A stretch of 44,856 nucleotides of DNA from Nitrospirota bacterium (GTDB lineage Bacteria > Nitrospirota > Thermodesulfovibrionia > Thermodesulfovibrionales > UBA6898). Every line of letters begins with the position of its first letter. The first letter of the stretch is position 1. Positions 1-9,344 of this stretch are shown here, in pieces. Both the position numbers and the translations under genes were made by a program. The notes below the pieces were generated by a model. The model did not search any database and was not told the DNA's origin. It worked only from the letters and a program-made list of their open reading frames with translations. The stretch lies in the NCBI GenBank assembly GCA_004321925.1, contig SCQH01000097.1:1-44856 (forward strand), in the 5' to 3' direction.

Positions 1-1258
1 CCTCAATGTCGCTCATGTCCTTTTTAACGACGACCACTCCCCTGACCATGCCCTGATCATCCTTGACAGGATAAAATACCATATATTTCCTCTTCATCGA
101 ATCCGGCTCGACCGCATAGTGGCTTGAAAAGTCACCGGTGAGGGCGTCTTTGAAATGCAGGAACAAGATCGGGGCTGCGCGCGGATCAAAACCCCTCCCC
201 CCGGTGTCAGCGTTCGAAAGAACTGTCCTGCCGGTCTTATCAAGCAGATAGATGACAAAGGCCTCGGGGTCAGGGTCGTCATTATATCTGTTCAGTACCA
301 ACGCCGCCCGCCCGGCGCTCTCGGGATCCGGCGTCACGAGGACCTTCTGGACCGGTACTGCCTCCGCAATGGTCATCGCTGCCCGGTCAGCCTGGTTCAA
401 TTCGTCGGTAAGGTGATTGGCCAGTGCGCTTATATGGATGTTCCCGTCCCTGAGCTCGATTGCCCGGGCATGATTGCCGGCAAACTGGGTCAGACACCAC
501 CCTGCGATACTGATCACGATAAAGATCCCCAGCGGCATGAATATGTTCCTGCCGCCTGCTCCTGCTTCAGGCAGATCATCGCTGCTGACCGGCTGGTGCC
601 GGGCATATGCCCATAACGACAGGGAGATGCCGACAGCGAGAAGACCCTTGACGAGGTGAACAGGGAAACCGAAGAACTCAAAAAAAACGCTGCTGTTGAG
701 AACGGATGCCGGAGGGAAGGAAACAACCTGCACGCCAATCCCGGTCATGACCGCATACAGTGCCAGGAAGATGCCCCCGCCGGCAAGCCAGCCGCTGCCG
801 GGGATCCCTCTATTGCTCCGGTATGCCCGGAACAATACTACCGAGGAAAGTATCCCGCCGGGCATACCCAGGACATACCGGGAGGCGACGTCGACGCCGC
901 GCATCCCGCCCATCCCTCCCGCAAGGGCAAGCGCCAGCAGGGAAAGGAACAGCAGCCTGTCCGCGCCCTTCATCCGTTGCGGCAGACCCTCACGCCCGAA
1001 CTCACACAAACAGAGGAACGAAGCCAGAGAGAAGATCAGGCGGACCGTATCAAGGACCGTATTGCCGTAGGCATGACCCGAGAATATAACGACCCATTCC
1101 TGCACCCCGTGAAGGAGCCCGAAGAGCCCGAGCCATAACCATGGCAGGCCTCCGGTCTTCTGCCTGAAGAGCATGAAACAGATGATGGAAAGCGTTACAA
1201 AGGCCAGGCCGTAGAAAAAAAAGATATAGTCCATCTGGCCCTGGAAAAATTCAGACAT
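1..1258 (-). CDS. Membrane sensor protein, N-terminal part (C-terminus beyond left edge)
   Basis: An open minus-strand frame runs from an ATG at 1258 to the window edge without a stop (419 codons). The protein starts MSEFFQGQMDY and has about seven or eight hydrophobic segments in residues 10-230, followed by another membrane segment near 255-275. A roughly 130-residue extracytoplasmic-looking segment follows, resembling a Cache/PAS-like ligand-binding domain (VIYLLDKTGRTVLSN, later YMVFYPVKDDQG). This arrangement is common at the N-terminus of histidine kinases and diguanylate cyclases in metal-reducing bacteria, so a signalling output domain probably lies outside the window. The output domain cannot be seen, so kinase versus cyclase is undecided. 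It lies downstream of the kinase gene ending at 1445 on the same strand, separated by 186 bp in which I see no clear signal. Confidence 0.75.
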   Translation of the reverse strand, partial: MSEFFQGQMDYIFFFYGLAFVTLSIICFMLFRQKTGGLPWLWLGLFGLLHGVQEWVVIFSGHAYGNTVLDTVRLIFSLASFLCLCEFGREGLPQRMKGADRLLFLSLLALALAGGMGGMRGVDVASRYVLGMPGGILSSVVLFRAYRSNRGIPGSGWLAGGGIFLALYAVMTGIGVQVVSFPPASVLNSSVFFEFFGFPVHLVKGLLAVGISLSLWAYARHQPVSSDDLPEAGAGGRNIFMPLGIFIVISIAGWCLTQFAGNHARAIELRDGNIHISALANHLTDELNQADRAAMTIAEAVPVQKVLVTPDPESAGRAALVLNRYNDDPDPEAFVIYLLDKTGRTVLSNADTGGRGFDPRAAPILFLHFKDALTGDFSSHYAVEPDSMKRKYMVFYPVKDDQGMVRGVVVVKKDMSDIE

Positions 1259-1444
1259 GCACTGTCCCCGCTAAGCCCGCTGATCGACCAAGGTTGTATT
1301 CATGTAAAATATTAAAGCAGATTCAGGCACTATTTTGCTTATGTTTTTATGCTGCAGGGTCATCCCCGTTGCCGCAGCGACAACCCCTGAACAGAGCGGG
1401 GAGACCGATGGAGAGACGGCCCGGGTCGCCGGCCGCTACAGAGG

Positions 1445-2671
1445 CTATTTGGCCGGCAGGAACATCGTGAGCGAAAAAAGATCATTGTCCGTCTGGTTTA
1501 TGGTTATGTCACCGCCATGGGAACGCACGATATACCGCGAGATATACAGCCCGAGGCCTTTGCCTTCAACCTTTTTTTCGACCGCCTCCTTCCCGCGGTA
1601 GAACGGGTCAAAGATATTCAGCAGCTCTTCCCTGCTCAGCCGGCCGCCGGTATTTGAGATCGTCAGGGAGATATGCCCGGCGACCAGGGAGAGCAGAATG
1701 TTTATCCGGCCTCCGTCAGGGGTATATTTCACTGCATTCTCCAGGAGGTTCTCGATCGTCCTGCGGATCAGCCCTTCATCACAGAGGCACTTCAGCCCGG
1801 GGAGCTCGGAGGTCGTCAGCTTTATGCCCCGGGCATGGATGACCGGTTCATAGACGGCAACCAGCTCCTTGATAAGCCGGTTGATGTCCACGCTGTTCCT
1901 GAAAAGGTCAAGGGGCTTGAACTTCGACGAGGCAAGCATCGAGAGATTATTTAAGAGCTTGATGATCCGGTTGGTCTCCTTCAGCCCGAACATGATGACA
2001 TCCTTATATTCACCGGCAGAGCGCTCTTTTCTGAGCGACACCTCGAAGTTTCCCTTCAATGAGGCCAGGGGGGTCCTCAGCTCGTGGGAGACATTCGAGG
2101 AAAAGGTCTCCTGGAAGGTGAAGATATCGGATATCGGCTTCATAGCGTGGTTCACCAGATAGCGGCTGACGAGATACGAAAGAAGGAACATCCCCGGCAG
2201 GCTCATCAGGACAAGCTGCAGGAAGGCAGAATCATATTGCAGTTCACCGGCAAGGGAGTGTGCGGCCCTCCCGACGTAGGTACCATCGATCGGAAAATAA
2301 AAAATAAGGTGTGATTCGTTACGGACCATGAGCGTCTCAAAGCTCTGCAGCCCGCCAAAGGCGTCATCGAGGAGTTTTTTGTTCAGGGCCGGGTAGAAGC
2401 CCACGGAGTTGCGCGTTGATACGACAATGTCGCCGCTGCGGTTCAGTATCTGGAAATGATGCTCATCCCACATGGTCCTGAAGGGGTCAAGCCCTGACCG
2501 GTTGTACTGATCGAGGAACTCGGAGTACATGTCCTCGCGCATGCTTCTTTTTACGCCGTTTACCATACTGTCGTGCCAGAACAGGTAGCTCAGGACCAGG
2601 ATCAGCATATTGAAGACGATCATGACCGAGGTGAAGATGACCGTAAGGCGTTTTTTGGTCGGGTCGATCAT
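1445..2671 (-). CDS. Sensor histidine kinase (OmpR-partner type)
   Basis: Membrane histidine kinase of 408 residues. Transmembrane segments at about 10-32 and 150-170 flank a small periplasmic domain of roughly 115 residues. The dimerisation/phosphoacceptor helix carries SHELRTPL with His196. The ATPase domain has an N box (LLENAVKYTPDGG, about 309-321) and a G box (GKGLGLYIS). The HAMP linker seems very short or absent. It starts 20 bp after the stop of the response-regulator gene at 2692-3357 on the same strand, so the two form a regulator-kinase operon. The ligand is not predictable; similar pairs respond to metals or envelope stress. Confidence 0.93.
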   Translation of the reverse strand: MIDPTKKRLTVIFTSVMIVFNMLILVLSYLFWHDSMVNGVKRSMREDMYSEFLDQYNRSGLDPFRTMWDEHHFQILNRSGDIVVSTRNSVGFYPALNKKLLDDAFGGLQSFETLMVRNESHLIFYFPIDGTYVGRAAHSLAGELQYDSAFLQLVLMSLPGMFLLSYLVSRYLVNHAMKPISDIFTFQETFSSNVSHELRTPLASLKGNFEVSLRKERSAGEYKDVIMFGLKETNRIIKLLNNLSMLASSKFKPLDLFRNSVDINRLIKELVAVYEPVIHARGIKLTTSELPGLKCLCDEGLIRRTIENLLENAVKYTPDGGRINILLSLVAGHISLTISNTGGRLSREELLNIFDPFYRGKEAVEKKVEGKGLGLYISRYIVRSHGGDITINQTDNDLFSLTMFLPAK

Positions 2672-2691
2672 GGGATGTCTTTCGGGAAGCT

Positions 2692-3357
2692 TCAGTTCCC
2701 GATCGTATAGCCGACGCCCCTGACGCTCAGGATGATGTTCGTAGCTGCATGCTGGGCAAGCTTTTCACGCAGTGATTTTATATGGACGTCGACAAAATTG
2801 GTGTTCGGATTGAAATCATATCCCCATATGTCGGAAAGCATCTGCGCCCGGGATATGACCTTCCCCTTGTTCTTCAGGAGATAGATGAGGACCGCATATT
2901 CCTTGGGCCGCAGGGGGACCTCGTCCTCCCCGCTATAGACCTTATGGCCGATGGTATCGATCCGGAGGTTCTTATAGGTCAGCTCCGTAAGCTTGTCCTG
3001 CTTTCTCCGCAGCAGCGCATGCACACGGGCAAGGAACTCATCGAAGGAAAACGGCTTTGTCAGGTAATCGTCGGCCCCGCTGTTGAGACCCAGGACCTTG
3101 TCCTTGACCGAATCCTTCGCCGTCAGCATGAGGATCGGGGTCTGGATGTCCAGGCTCCTGATCTCCTTGCAGAGGTCGATCCCGCTGATGCCCGGCAGCA
3201 TAATATCCAGAATGAGAAGATCGTACTGGTTCTTCTTCGCATAAGAAAGCCCCGACTCACCGTTGACGGCATGATCGACCGTATACTGCTCTTCCTCAAG
3301 CCCCTTTTTTATGAAGTTGGCAACGCCCTGCTCATCTTCTACAAGAAGTATGTTCAT
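2692..3357 (-). CDS. OmpR/PhoB-family response regulator
   Basis: 221 residues: an N-terminal receiver domain and a C-terminal winged-helix DNA-binding domain. The receiver shows the acidic pair (E7, D8), phosphoacceptor Asp51 in LILDIMLPG, Thr79 and Lys101 (TKPF). The winged helix contains RPKEYAVLIYLL and ends with the recognition-helix and wing region VDVHIKSLREKL ... VRGVGYTIG, typical of the family. It is the first gene of the operon with the kinase at 1445-2671 and is divergent from the ampG-like gene at 3497. The 139-bp intergenic region probably holds promoters for both sides. Regulation of the neighbouring permease is possible but only inferred from position. Confidence 0.95.
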   Translation of the reverse strand: MNILLVEDEQGVANFIKKGLEEEQYTVDHAVNGESGLSYAKKNQYDLLILDIMLPGISGIDLCKEIRSLDIQTPILMLTAKDSVKDKVLGLNSGADDYLTKPFSFDEFLARVHALLRRKQDKLTELTYKNLRIDTIGHKVYSGEDEVPLRPKEYAVLIYLLKNKGKVISRAQMLSDIWGYDFNPNTNFVDVHIKSLREKLAQHAATNIILSVRGVGYTIGN

Positions 3358-3496
3358 CTGCAGCCCTCCTGTCCGATATACACTTACACATGTATCATTT
3401 TACCACATTACGCATTCTGCATGATGCCGGGACGGGAACGACCACCCTGACCGCTCTATTGCCTGATCGTATCCCGCTGCTCTATAATGACTGCCT

Positions 3497-4762
3497 ATGG
3501 GACTCAATCTTTCCGGATATCTCCGGGTCTTCAGCAGCCGCAGGATGGCGGTCATGGTCCTGCTGGGCATTTCTTCAGGGCTGCCGCTGTCCCTGACCGG
3601 GAGCACGCTTCAGGCATGGATGGCCGTCACCGGTGTCGACCTCAGGACGATCGGCATCTTTTCGCTCGTCGGGCTCCCCTACACCCTGAAATTTTTCTGG
3701 TCACCCCTGATGGACCGCTATGTTCCGCCCTGGCTCGGGCGACGCAGGGGCTGGATCATAACGACCCAGGCAGTACTGGCGGGAGGGATCGCCGTCATGG
3801 GGTTCATCCCTCCCCGGGACCTGCCGCTGATGATGGCGGTCACCGCCCTCATGGTCGCATTTTTTTCAGCCTCGCAGGACATTGTCATCGATGCCTACCG
3901 GACCGACCTGCTTGCGGAAGCGGAACGCGGCCCCGGCGCCGCTGTCTTTGTCACCGGCTATCGTGTCGGGATGCTCCTGTCCGGGGCCCTCGCCATGATC
4001 CTGTCGGACCGGATCGGCTGGCAGCAGACCTACCTCATTATGGCCGGCTTCATGACGATCGGGATCATAACGTCACTGACCGCTCCCGAACCAGGATCTC
4101 CGCCGTCGCCCCCGCAGAGCCTTGGCGAGGCGGTCTCGGGGCCCCTCAGGGATTATTTTGAAAAGAGGTCGGCCGGCCTGATCCTCCTGCTGATCATACT
4201 CTATAAGCTTGGCGACGCATATGCCGGCACCATGACGACCGCCTTTCTCATCCGGGGGGCGGGCTTCACCCCGACCGACGTCGGAACGGTCAATAAGGGG
4301 CTCGGCCTGATCTCGGTCATTGCCGGTGCGACCCTCGGGGGCGGACTGATGGTGCGTTTCGGCCTCTTCCGGTCGCTCTTTGTCTTTGGCCTGCTTCAGG
4401 CCGTCTCAAACCTTTCGTTCATCGTCCTTGTCTGGACCGGGAAGCATTACCCTGCCATGATCGGGGCAGTGGCCTTCGAGAACCTTACCGGCGGCATGGG
4501 GACGGCCGCGTTCGTGGCCCTGCTGATGACGCTCTGCAGCCAGAGATACAGCGCAACGCAATTCGCCCTGCTTTCGTCGCTTGCAGCGCTCGGCCGGGTC
4601 TTTGTCACTCCCACCTCGGGGTATGTCGTGGAGTCAGTAGGCTGGGCCTGGTTCTTCTGCATAACCACGCTGAGCGCTTTGCCCGGATTGATCCTGCTCT
4701 GGACGTTACGGGAAACGATCACCGCTATGCACCGGGGTGAGATCCGGCATGATACCGTCTGA
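3497..4762 (+). CDS. ampG: AmpG-like MFS permease (muropeptide transporter type)
   Basis: A 421-residue polytopic protein with about 12 hydrophobic segments. The N-terminus matches the AmpG/PAT family well: GISSGLPLSLTGSTLQAWM, then VGLPYTLKFFWSPLMDRY and LGRRRGW in the first cytoplasmic loop. AmpG proteins import GlcNAc-1,6-anhydroMurNAc-peptides from the periplasm for cell-wall recycling. The family also includes relatives of unproven substrate, so the substrate is inferred. It converges on a DUF1460 amidase-like gene, with stops 7 bp apart, which fits a peptidoglycan-recycling theme. Confidence 0.85.
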   Translation: MGLNLSGYLRVFSSRRMAVMVLLGISSGLPLSLTGSTLQAWMAVTGVDLRTIGIFSLVGLPYTLKFFWSPLMDRYVPPWLGRRRGWIITTQAVLAGGIAVMGFIPPRDLPLMMAVTALMVAFFSASQDIVIDAYRTDLLAEAERGPGAAVFVTGYRVGMLLSGALAMILSDRIGWQQTYLIMAGFMTIGIITSLTAPEPGSPPSPPQSLGEAVSGPLRDYFEKRSAGLILLLIILYKLGDAYAGTMTTAFLIRGAGFTPTDVGTVNKGLGLISVIAGATLGGGLMVRFGLFRSLFVFGLLQAVSNLSFIVLVWTGKHYPAMIGAVAFENLTGGMGTAAFVALLMTLCSQRYSATQFALLSSLAALGRVFVTPTSGYVVESVGWAWFFCITTLSALPGLILLWTLRETITAMHRGEIRHDTV

Positions 4763-4769
4763 CCGGCTA

Positions 4770-5492
4770 TTACCGTGGTCTGAGGATGATCAGCCCCGGT
4801 CTGCCGCTCAGGTATCCTGCAAGGTCCTCATCGATGACCTTTCCCTGCCGATGAGATGCATGCCTCAGGACCAGCGAACCGCCGTCCCTGACAAGTATCC
4901 CGACATGAGAAACGTCCAGCCCGGGCTCTGCAGAAAAGATACCGGCGTAATCCCCGGTCTGAAGCAGGTCCATACCCCTGTTGTCCGGAAGGCCTGAGGG
5001 GATATAGGTGAGCAGCCGTTCAACCGGTTCGATGCCATCAAGGAACAAGGTCCCGTCCTGTTTCCGGTTCAATGTCCTGCTGACACTGACCGCGGCGGTC
5101 CCGCCGACCTGCGCCGTCACATCCTCAACGCGGTCTGCATTGAATTCTCTCCAGTCAGTGAAAAAGTGGTTCCTGGCAGCGAAGGAGATCGTCCCTGAAC
5201 GGTACCGGGTCCCAATGAGATTTTCCCTGAAGGCAGTGACCGAGGCCGAGTGCCTCATCGCCTCAACGTAATCAAGGAAGGTGAAGCAGTCCATCCCCCC
5301 GAGATCTATCGTCAGGACCTCATCCGCGCCGGCCCTGCCGGCCAGCGTGGAAGCCTGGTAGGGGACCCCGAGAAACTGCCGGGAGATGAACTCGATCCTC
5401 ATGCCGGGACTGCTTATTCCGGCGGCCCCGGCAAGGAGGCGGCCGACCTCTGTCCGGGACCATCTGCCCGGAACGCTATGATACCTGTTCAT
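4770..5492 (-). CDS. DUF1460-family amidase-like protein (NlpC/P60-type fold)
   Basis: 240 residues resembling the DUF1460 family, whose characterised members are N-acetylmuramoyl-L-alanine amidases of the NlpC/P60-like cysteine-peptidase clan. The likely nucleophile is Cys69 in GGMDCFTFLDYVEA, and the likely histidine lies in DVSHVGILV. The start is supported by GGAGG six bases upstream of the ATG. Unlike many relatives, the protein has no signal peptide or lipobox at this start, so it would act in the cytoplasm. It lies 50 bp downstream of the copZ-like gene on the same strand and tail-to-tail with ampG. Exact substrate is not proven. Confidence 0.8.
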   Translation of the reverse strand: MNRYHSVPGRWSRTEVGRLLAGAAGISSPGMRIEFISRQFLGVPYQASTLAGRAGADEVLTIDLGGMDCFTFLDYVEAMRHSASVTAFRENLIGTRYRSGTISFAARNHFFTDWREFNADRVEDVTAQVGGTAAVSVSRTLNRKQDGTLFLDGIEPVERLLTYIPSGLPDNRGMDLLQTGDYAGIFSAEPGLDVSHVGILVRDGGSLVLRHASHRQGKVIDEDLAGYLSGRPGLIILRPR

Positions 5493-5542
5493 GCTGAGAC
5501 CTCCGGGGAACCCCTGCGCAGAAATTTCCCTGAGCAGGTTCC

Positions 5543-5746
5543 CTAGCTCCTGACCTTGTATCCTGCCTTGACAATGGTCTCTTCGATCTCAGCCTGCCGG
5601 ACCTTAGCCTCGTCAAAATTAACGGTGGCCTGTCCGACCTGGACATTCAGGGATGTTATCCCCGTTAAGGCCTCAAGGGCCTTCTTGACCCTCATCACGC
5701 AATGCTGGCAGGACATGCCGTCAATGCTCACGGTTATTTCAGCCAT
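5543..5746 (-). CDS. copZ: Heavy-metal-associated (HMA) domain metallochaperone, CopZ-like
   Basis: A 67-residue single HMA domain with the metal-binding motif GMSCQHC (Cys13 and Cys16). Such proteins bind Cu(I) or similar soft metals and hand them to P-type ATPases. The length is the usual one for a free-standing chaperone. No copper ATPase is present in the window. A consensus-like AT-rich divergent intergenic region (5747-5821) separates it from the heme-motif kinase gene on the opposite strand. Copper as ligand is a family-based inference. Confidence 0.88.
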   Translation of the reverse strand: MAEITVSIDGMSCQHCVMRVKKALEALTGITSLNVQVGQATVNFDEAKVRQAEIEETIVKAGYKVRS

Positions 5747-5821
5747 GTTTTCTCCTTTGCTTATATCAAGATATGATATATAATAATTTCAACAAAGACA
5801 GAATATCAAAATAAATCAATT

Positions 5822-7819
5822 ATGAAACAGAGAATTATAGCGTTCTTATCCCTGCTCTTTATCGTTTTTACGACCGGCGCCGCCATTTCGATGCTGTATA
5901 TCGCCTACACCACCACCGAGTTGAAGAAGATCATCACCCTTCACGGGATCGAGATCCTCAGGCAGGACCTCATCATCAAGATCCAGAATGTGGAGCAGGA
6001 CCTCCTGACCGTCCATACCGAGTTGGGCAAGAACCTCGACAAGATCGTCCTCAATGTCACGGACCTTGACAATGCTATCAACAACTGCAGGGGATGCCAC
6101 CATTCCCCGCTGATAACGCAGAAGCTCGGTCAGATCAAAAGCAACATCGAGCGGTTCGAGACCTCGCTGAGCCATTACATCACCGCATCTGCCGACGCCG
6201 ACCGCATCCGGGCGATCAAGATCGAGGCGTATACGACAGGTGCCGAGCTCATGAGTGTCACCTCGGAAATGGCCTTTATTGCAAATAAGCGTCTTCAGGA
6301 GAGGACGAGCAAGGCGCTGACCGGCGTCAAAAGCGCCCAGTGGATACTTGCCGTGACCCTGGCCGTGGCGTTCCTGATCGCGCTCTGGATCGCGATAACC
6401 CTGATCAATAACATCCTACGGCCTATCAATGAACTCATTGCCGTCTCACAGAACATCACGTCCGGGAACCTCGGATACACCACCTCTTATACGGACAACA
6501 CCGAGTTCGGCAGCCTCGCCGACTCCATCAATGAGATGAGCCTTTCCCTGCGCGAAGGGAATGAAAAGGTCGTGCAGCATATGAACCGCCTTGCGGGGCT
6601 GTACAAAGTGACCCTCCCCTTCCACTCGGTCTCGAACATAACCGAGATATTCAGGGAGGTCTCAAGCAGCGTCGCAAGTCTCCTCGACGTCGAGCAATGC
6701 GGCCTCATGCTGCAGGATGCGGCCCAGCAGTATATCGAACATAAGCATCCTGCCCATGGTCTGAGCGAACAGGAGGTCAGCAGCATACGCATCCCGAAAA
6801 AAACGGTCCTGGAACTCTATTATGCGAACAACAGAAGGCCCCTGCTCATCAATGATCCGCAGGCCGAAAATTTCCCCCGGGAACTTCTCGGCCCGGCAGC
6901 CGGAAATGTCAGGAACCTGCTCGTCGGATGGATCAGGCTCCAGGGTGAACTCGTCGGCCTCCTGAGGCTCGCCAATAAAAGGGATACGGATTTTTCAGAG
7001 GAATCCATCCGGCTGATCGGCATCATTTCAAATAACATCTCTGTTGCCCTTGAAAATACAAAACTGTATGAGGACCTGAAGGCACAGATGCAGGAACTGA
7101 AGGAAACACAGGAACAGCTCATACAGGCGGCAAAGCTCGCGGCCATCGGAGAGCTGGCATCAAACGTGGCTCATGAGATCAACAACCCCCTGACGAGCAT
7201 TATGGGATATGCAGAGCTTATCCGCGAAGAGACGGACCTTGAGAGCATCATGAAGGATATTGACATCATCAGCAAAGAGTCCATCCGCGCACGCAATATC
7301 GTTCAGCAGCTGCTGGAGTTTGCTCGGAGAAGGCCTCTTGAGGTCAAAGAGGTGGCCGTCAACAACCTTTTGAAGGAAACGGTCTCGCTGGTCCGGGTGC
7401 AGCTCAAGGACGCGCGTATAAAGATAACGGAACAATACGGGAACCTGCCGGTGATCATGGGAGACCCCAACCAGCTCAAGCAGGTCTTCCTGAACATCCT
7501 GAACAATGCCGTACATTCCATGACGGACGGAAACAGGGAGCTGTCCATCACCAGCAGCACGGACAACAGCGCGGTCCATATTGCGATCACCGATACCGGG
7601 CATGGGATCCCTGCCGATGTCCTGCCGAGGATCTTCGAACCGTTCTTTACCACGAAAAAGGAAAAAGGCACCGGGTTGGGGCTTTCGATCACGTACAAGA
7701 TCATACAGAGCCACAGAGGCAGGATAGACGTCAGGAGCGAGATCGGGAAAGGCACCACCTTTACCATCGTGCTGCCGGTGCAGCCGGTCGCAAACGGGCT
7801 TGCTCACAGCAGGTTATAA
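5822..7819 (+). CDS. Sensor histidine kinase with periplasmic CxxCH heme motif, HAMP and GAF domains
   Basis: 665 residues. An N-terminal membrane helix (about 6-28) precedes a periplasmic helical domain of about 145 residues containing one c-type heme motif, Cys89-Arg-Gly-Cys92-His93 (NNCRGCHHS). A second membrane helix spans about 173-196, followed by HAMP (about 197-250), GAF (about 260-412), a coiled coil, the phosphoacceptor helix with His451 (NVAHEINNPLTSIMGY) and a HATPase domain with GTGLGLSI. The kinase probably senses redox state, or a gas or ligand at the heme. No Shine-Dalgarno is evident at the ATG. It is followed after 3 bp by the metallo-beta-lactamase-fold gene, and no response regulator is adjacent. 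Confidence 0.93.
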   Translation: MKQRIIAFLSLLFIVFTTGAAISMLYIAYTTTELKKIITLHGIEILRQDLIIKIQNVEQDLLTVHTELGKNLDKIVLNVTDLDNAINNCRGCHHSPLITQKLGQIKSNIERFETSLSHYITASADADRIRAIKIEAYTTGAELMSVTSEMAFIANKRLQERTSKALTGVKSAQWILAVTLAVAFLIALWIAITLINNILRPINELIAVSQNITSGNLGYTTSYTDNTEFGSLADSINEMSLSLREGNEKVVQHMNRLAGLYKVTLPFHSVSNITEIFREVSSSVASLLDVEQCGLMLQDAAQQYIEHKHPAHGLSEQEVSSIRIPKKTVLELYYANNRRPLLINDPQAENFPRELLGPAAGNVRNLLVGWIRLQGELVGLLRLANKRDTDFSEESIRLIGIISNNISVALENTKLYEDLKAQMQELKETQEQLIQAAKLAAIGELASNVAHEINNPLTSIMGYAELIREETDLESIMKDIDIISKESIRARNIVQQLLEFARRRPLEVKEVAVNNLLKETVSLVRVQLKDARIKITEQYGNLPVIMGDPNQLKQVFLNILNNAVHSMTDGNRELSITSSTDNSAVHIAITDTGHGIPADVLPRIFEPFFTTKKEKGTGLGLSITYKIIQSHRGRIDVRSEIGKGTTFTIVLPVQPVANGLAHSRL

Positions 7820-7822
7820 CGG

Positions 7823-9292
7823 ATGCCTGAGGGGATCACCGTACGCATCCTCGGGGATTTCGGTCCGTTCTCCCGGATGGGAAAAAGCATCGGCTATCAG
7901 CTTGAGGTCGGCCGGCATACGTTCCTGATCGATTGCGGGGCCCCCCTCTTCCAGCAGATCGGCGGCCACGGCCTCAAAAAGATAGACGGCCTCATCATAA
8001 CCCATTGTCACGACGACCATAAACGCTGGTTCAGCGACCTGGCGCTGTTCAACCTTTATGCCCCCGATGTCTCGAACAAGGTATTCCTCATCGCCTCCGA
8101 AGACGTCCACCGGGACATCATCGCCGCCTCCATGCCGGCGCTCGAAAAGAGCCTCTCACCCGATTCAAAAAAGGTGATCGACATATCCTACGAACAGTAT
8201 GTCGACTACCGCATCATCGGGCCGAGGGCCAGATACCGGATCGTATCACTGGACGAGGGCGGAGGGAAAAAGGCGCTCTGCATACAGGACCTGCAGGGGA
8301 GGAAGGTCGGACCCGAAACCGCAAAGATCATCATAAGCACAAGGACCGGGGCCCCCCGGATGCTCTTCCATGACCCCGTATACCGCGAGTGGGTGGAACC
8401 GGAGACGTTCTATCCCTTCTCCTCAGAGACCTTTTATGACCAGGACCAGAACATCTACCGGGATTCCGCAGGCTTCAGCATCGAGGCGATCAAGGCCCCG
8501 GTCTGGCACGGGGTTGCCGGGATCGGCCTCAGGGTCAAAGCCGGGGGCGAAACGCTGACCTTCAGCTCCGATACCTCCCATGACCTGTCCCTCTGGCAGC
8601 AGCTCTGCCAGGAGAAGCGGCAGCAGAGGCGAGCGATGTCCGAAAAGGAGTTTGAGGCAGCGCTGATCATCACCGGGGACATCAACGATTACACGGAACG
8701 CACCTGGAGCGAGGAACGTTATAAGGAAGCTATCACTGCCTTTGACAATACGCCGGTCATCCACGATGTATCAGCCAGGGGCAGCGTGGTCCATACCGAT
8801 TATGAGAACCTGGGCAGGACCACCCTGAAAAAGAACAGGACCATACTCACGCACAGTCCTGACAAACTTACCTCTGAATGGGTACTCTGCAGGGCCAATA
8901 AGTCCTTCCGGGTCAAGGACGGCACCTTCTTTGAGCTGGTGGGGGATGAGCTCTTTCCGCTGAATGCGGACCTGTACCATAAGGAAGGCGGCAGATATTT
9001 TGTGGGATATAAGCATGCGCAGGGCAGATATGCCGTATTCCTCAGGGACGGCCTGCTTGAGTTTGCCCTGCTGGGAGAGGTTGAGGACGAACAGGTCCTA
9101 TACCGGGTCGACCTCTATGAGGACGTCTCCGGCAGATATTTCCCGAGGCTTGACGACCCGAACCTGTCGTATGTCGAACGGGCCGACGGGAGGGTTGAAC
9201 TCGTTGAGTTGACGGAGGACGGCAGTAAGGGCAGCATCGTTAGATCCAAAAGACCGGCACTCTCCCAGACCCGGGTGCTTTTGAATAAATAG
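7823..9292 (+). CDS. Metallo-beta-lactamase-fold hydrolase with C-terminal extra domain
   Basis: 489 residues. The N-terminal MBL fold shows the metal motif H61-C-H63-D-D65-H66 (THCHDDH), and a later metal-ligand-like segment FSSDTSHD lies near residue 250. A further roughly 150-residue segment of unknown type (LVGDELFPLNADLYHKEGG ... YRVDLYEDVSGRYF) forms the C-terminus. The gene starts 3 bp after the heme-motif kinase stop, so the two are surely co-transcribed. The substrate is unknown. The stop codon TAG at 9290-9292 lies inside a copy of the REP-like repeat arm (9288-9305), so the original C-terminus may have been altered by insertion of that element. Confidence 0.85.
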   Translation: MPEGITVRILGDFGPFSRMGKSIGYQLEVGRHTFLIDCGAPLFQQIGGHGLKKIDGLIITHCHDDHKRWFSDLALFNLYAPDVSNKVFLIASEDVHRDIIAASMPALEKSLSPDSKKVIDISYEQYVDYRIIGPRARYRIVSLDEGGGKKALCIQDLQGRKVGPETAKIIISTRTGAPRMLFHDPVYREWVEPETFYPFSSETFYDQDQNIYRDSAGFSIEAIKAPVWHGVAGIGLRVKAGGETLTFSSDTSHDLSLWQQLCQEKRQQRRAMSEKEFEAALIITGDINDYTERTWSEERYKEAITAFDNTPVIHDVSARGSVVHTDYENLGRTTLKKNRTILTHSPDKLTSEWVLCRANKSFRVKDGTFFELVGDELFPLNADLYHKEGGRYFVGYKHAQGRYAVFLRDGLLEFALLGEVEDEQVLYRVDLYEDVSGRYFPRLDDPNLSYVERADGRVELVELTEDGSKGSIVRSKRPALSQTRVLLNK

Positions 9293-9305
9293 GGACACAT
9301 CCCAT
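9288..9305. repeat. REP-like repeat arm, left of RAYT gene
   Basis: The 18-bp arm AATAGGGACACATCCCAT recurs at 10274-10291 and 12310-12327, and inverted at 10353-10370, 12389-12406 and 12467-12484. Here it stands alone, 40 bp before the RAYT transposase start, and overlaps the stop codon of the MBL-fold gene. Confidence 0.85.
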
Positions 9306-9344
9306 TTAACTTGACACACCGTGCCATAGTCGATAGAATCACAT

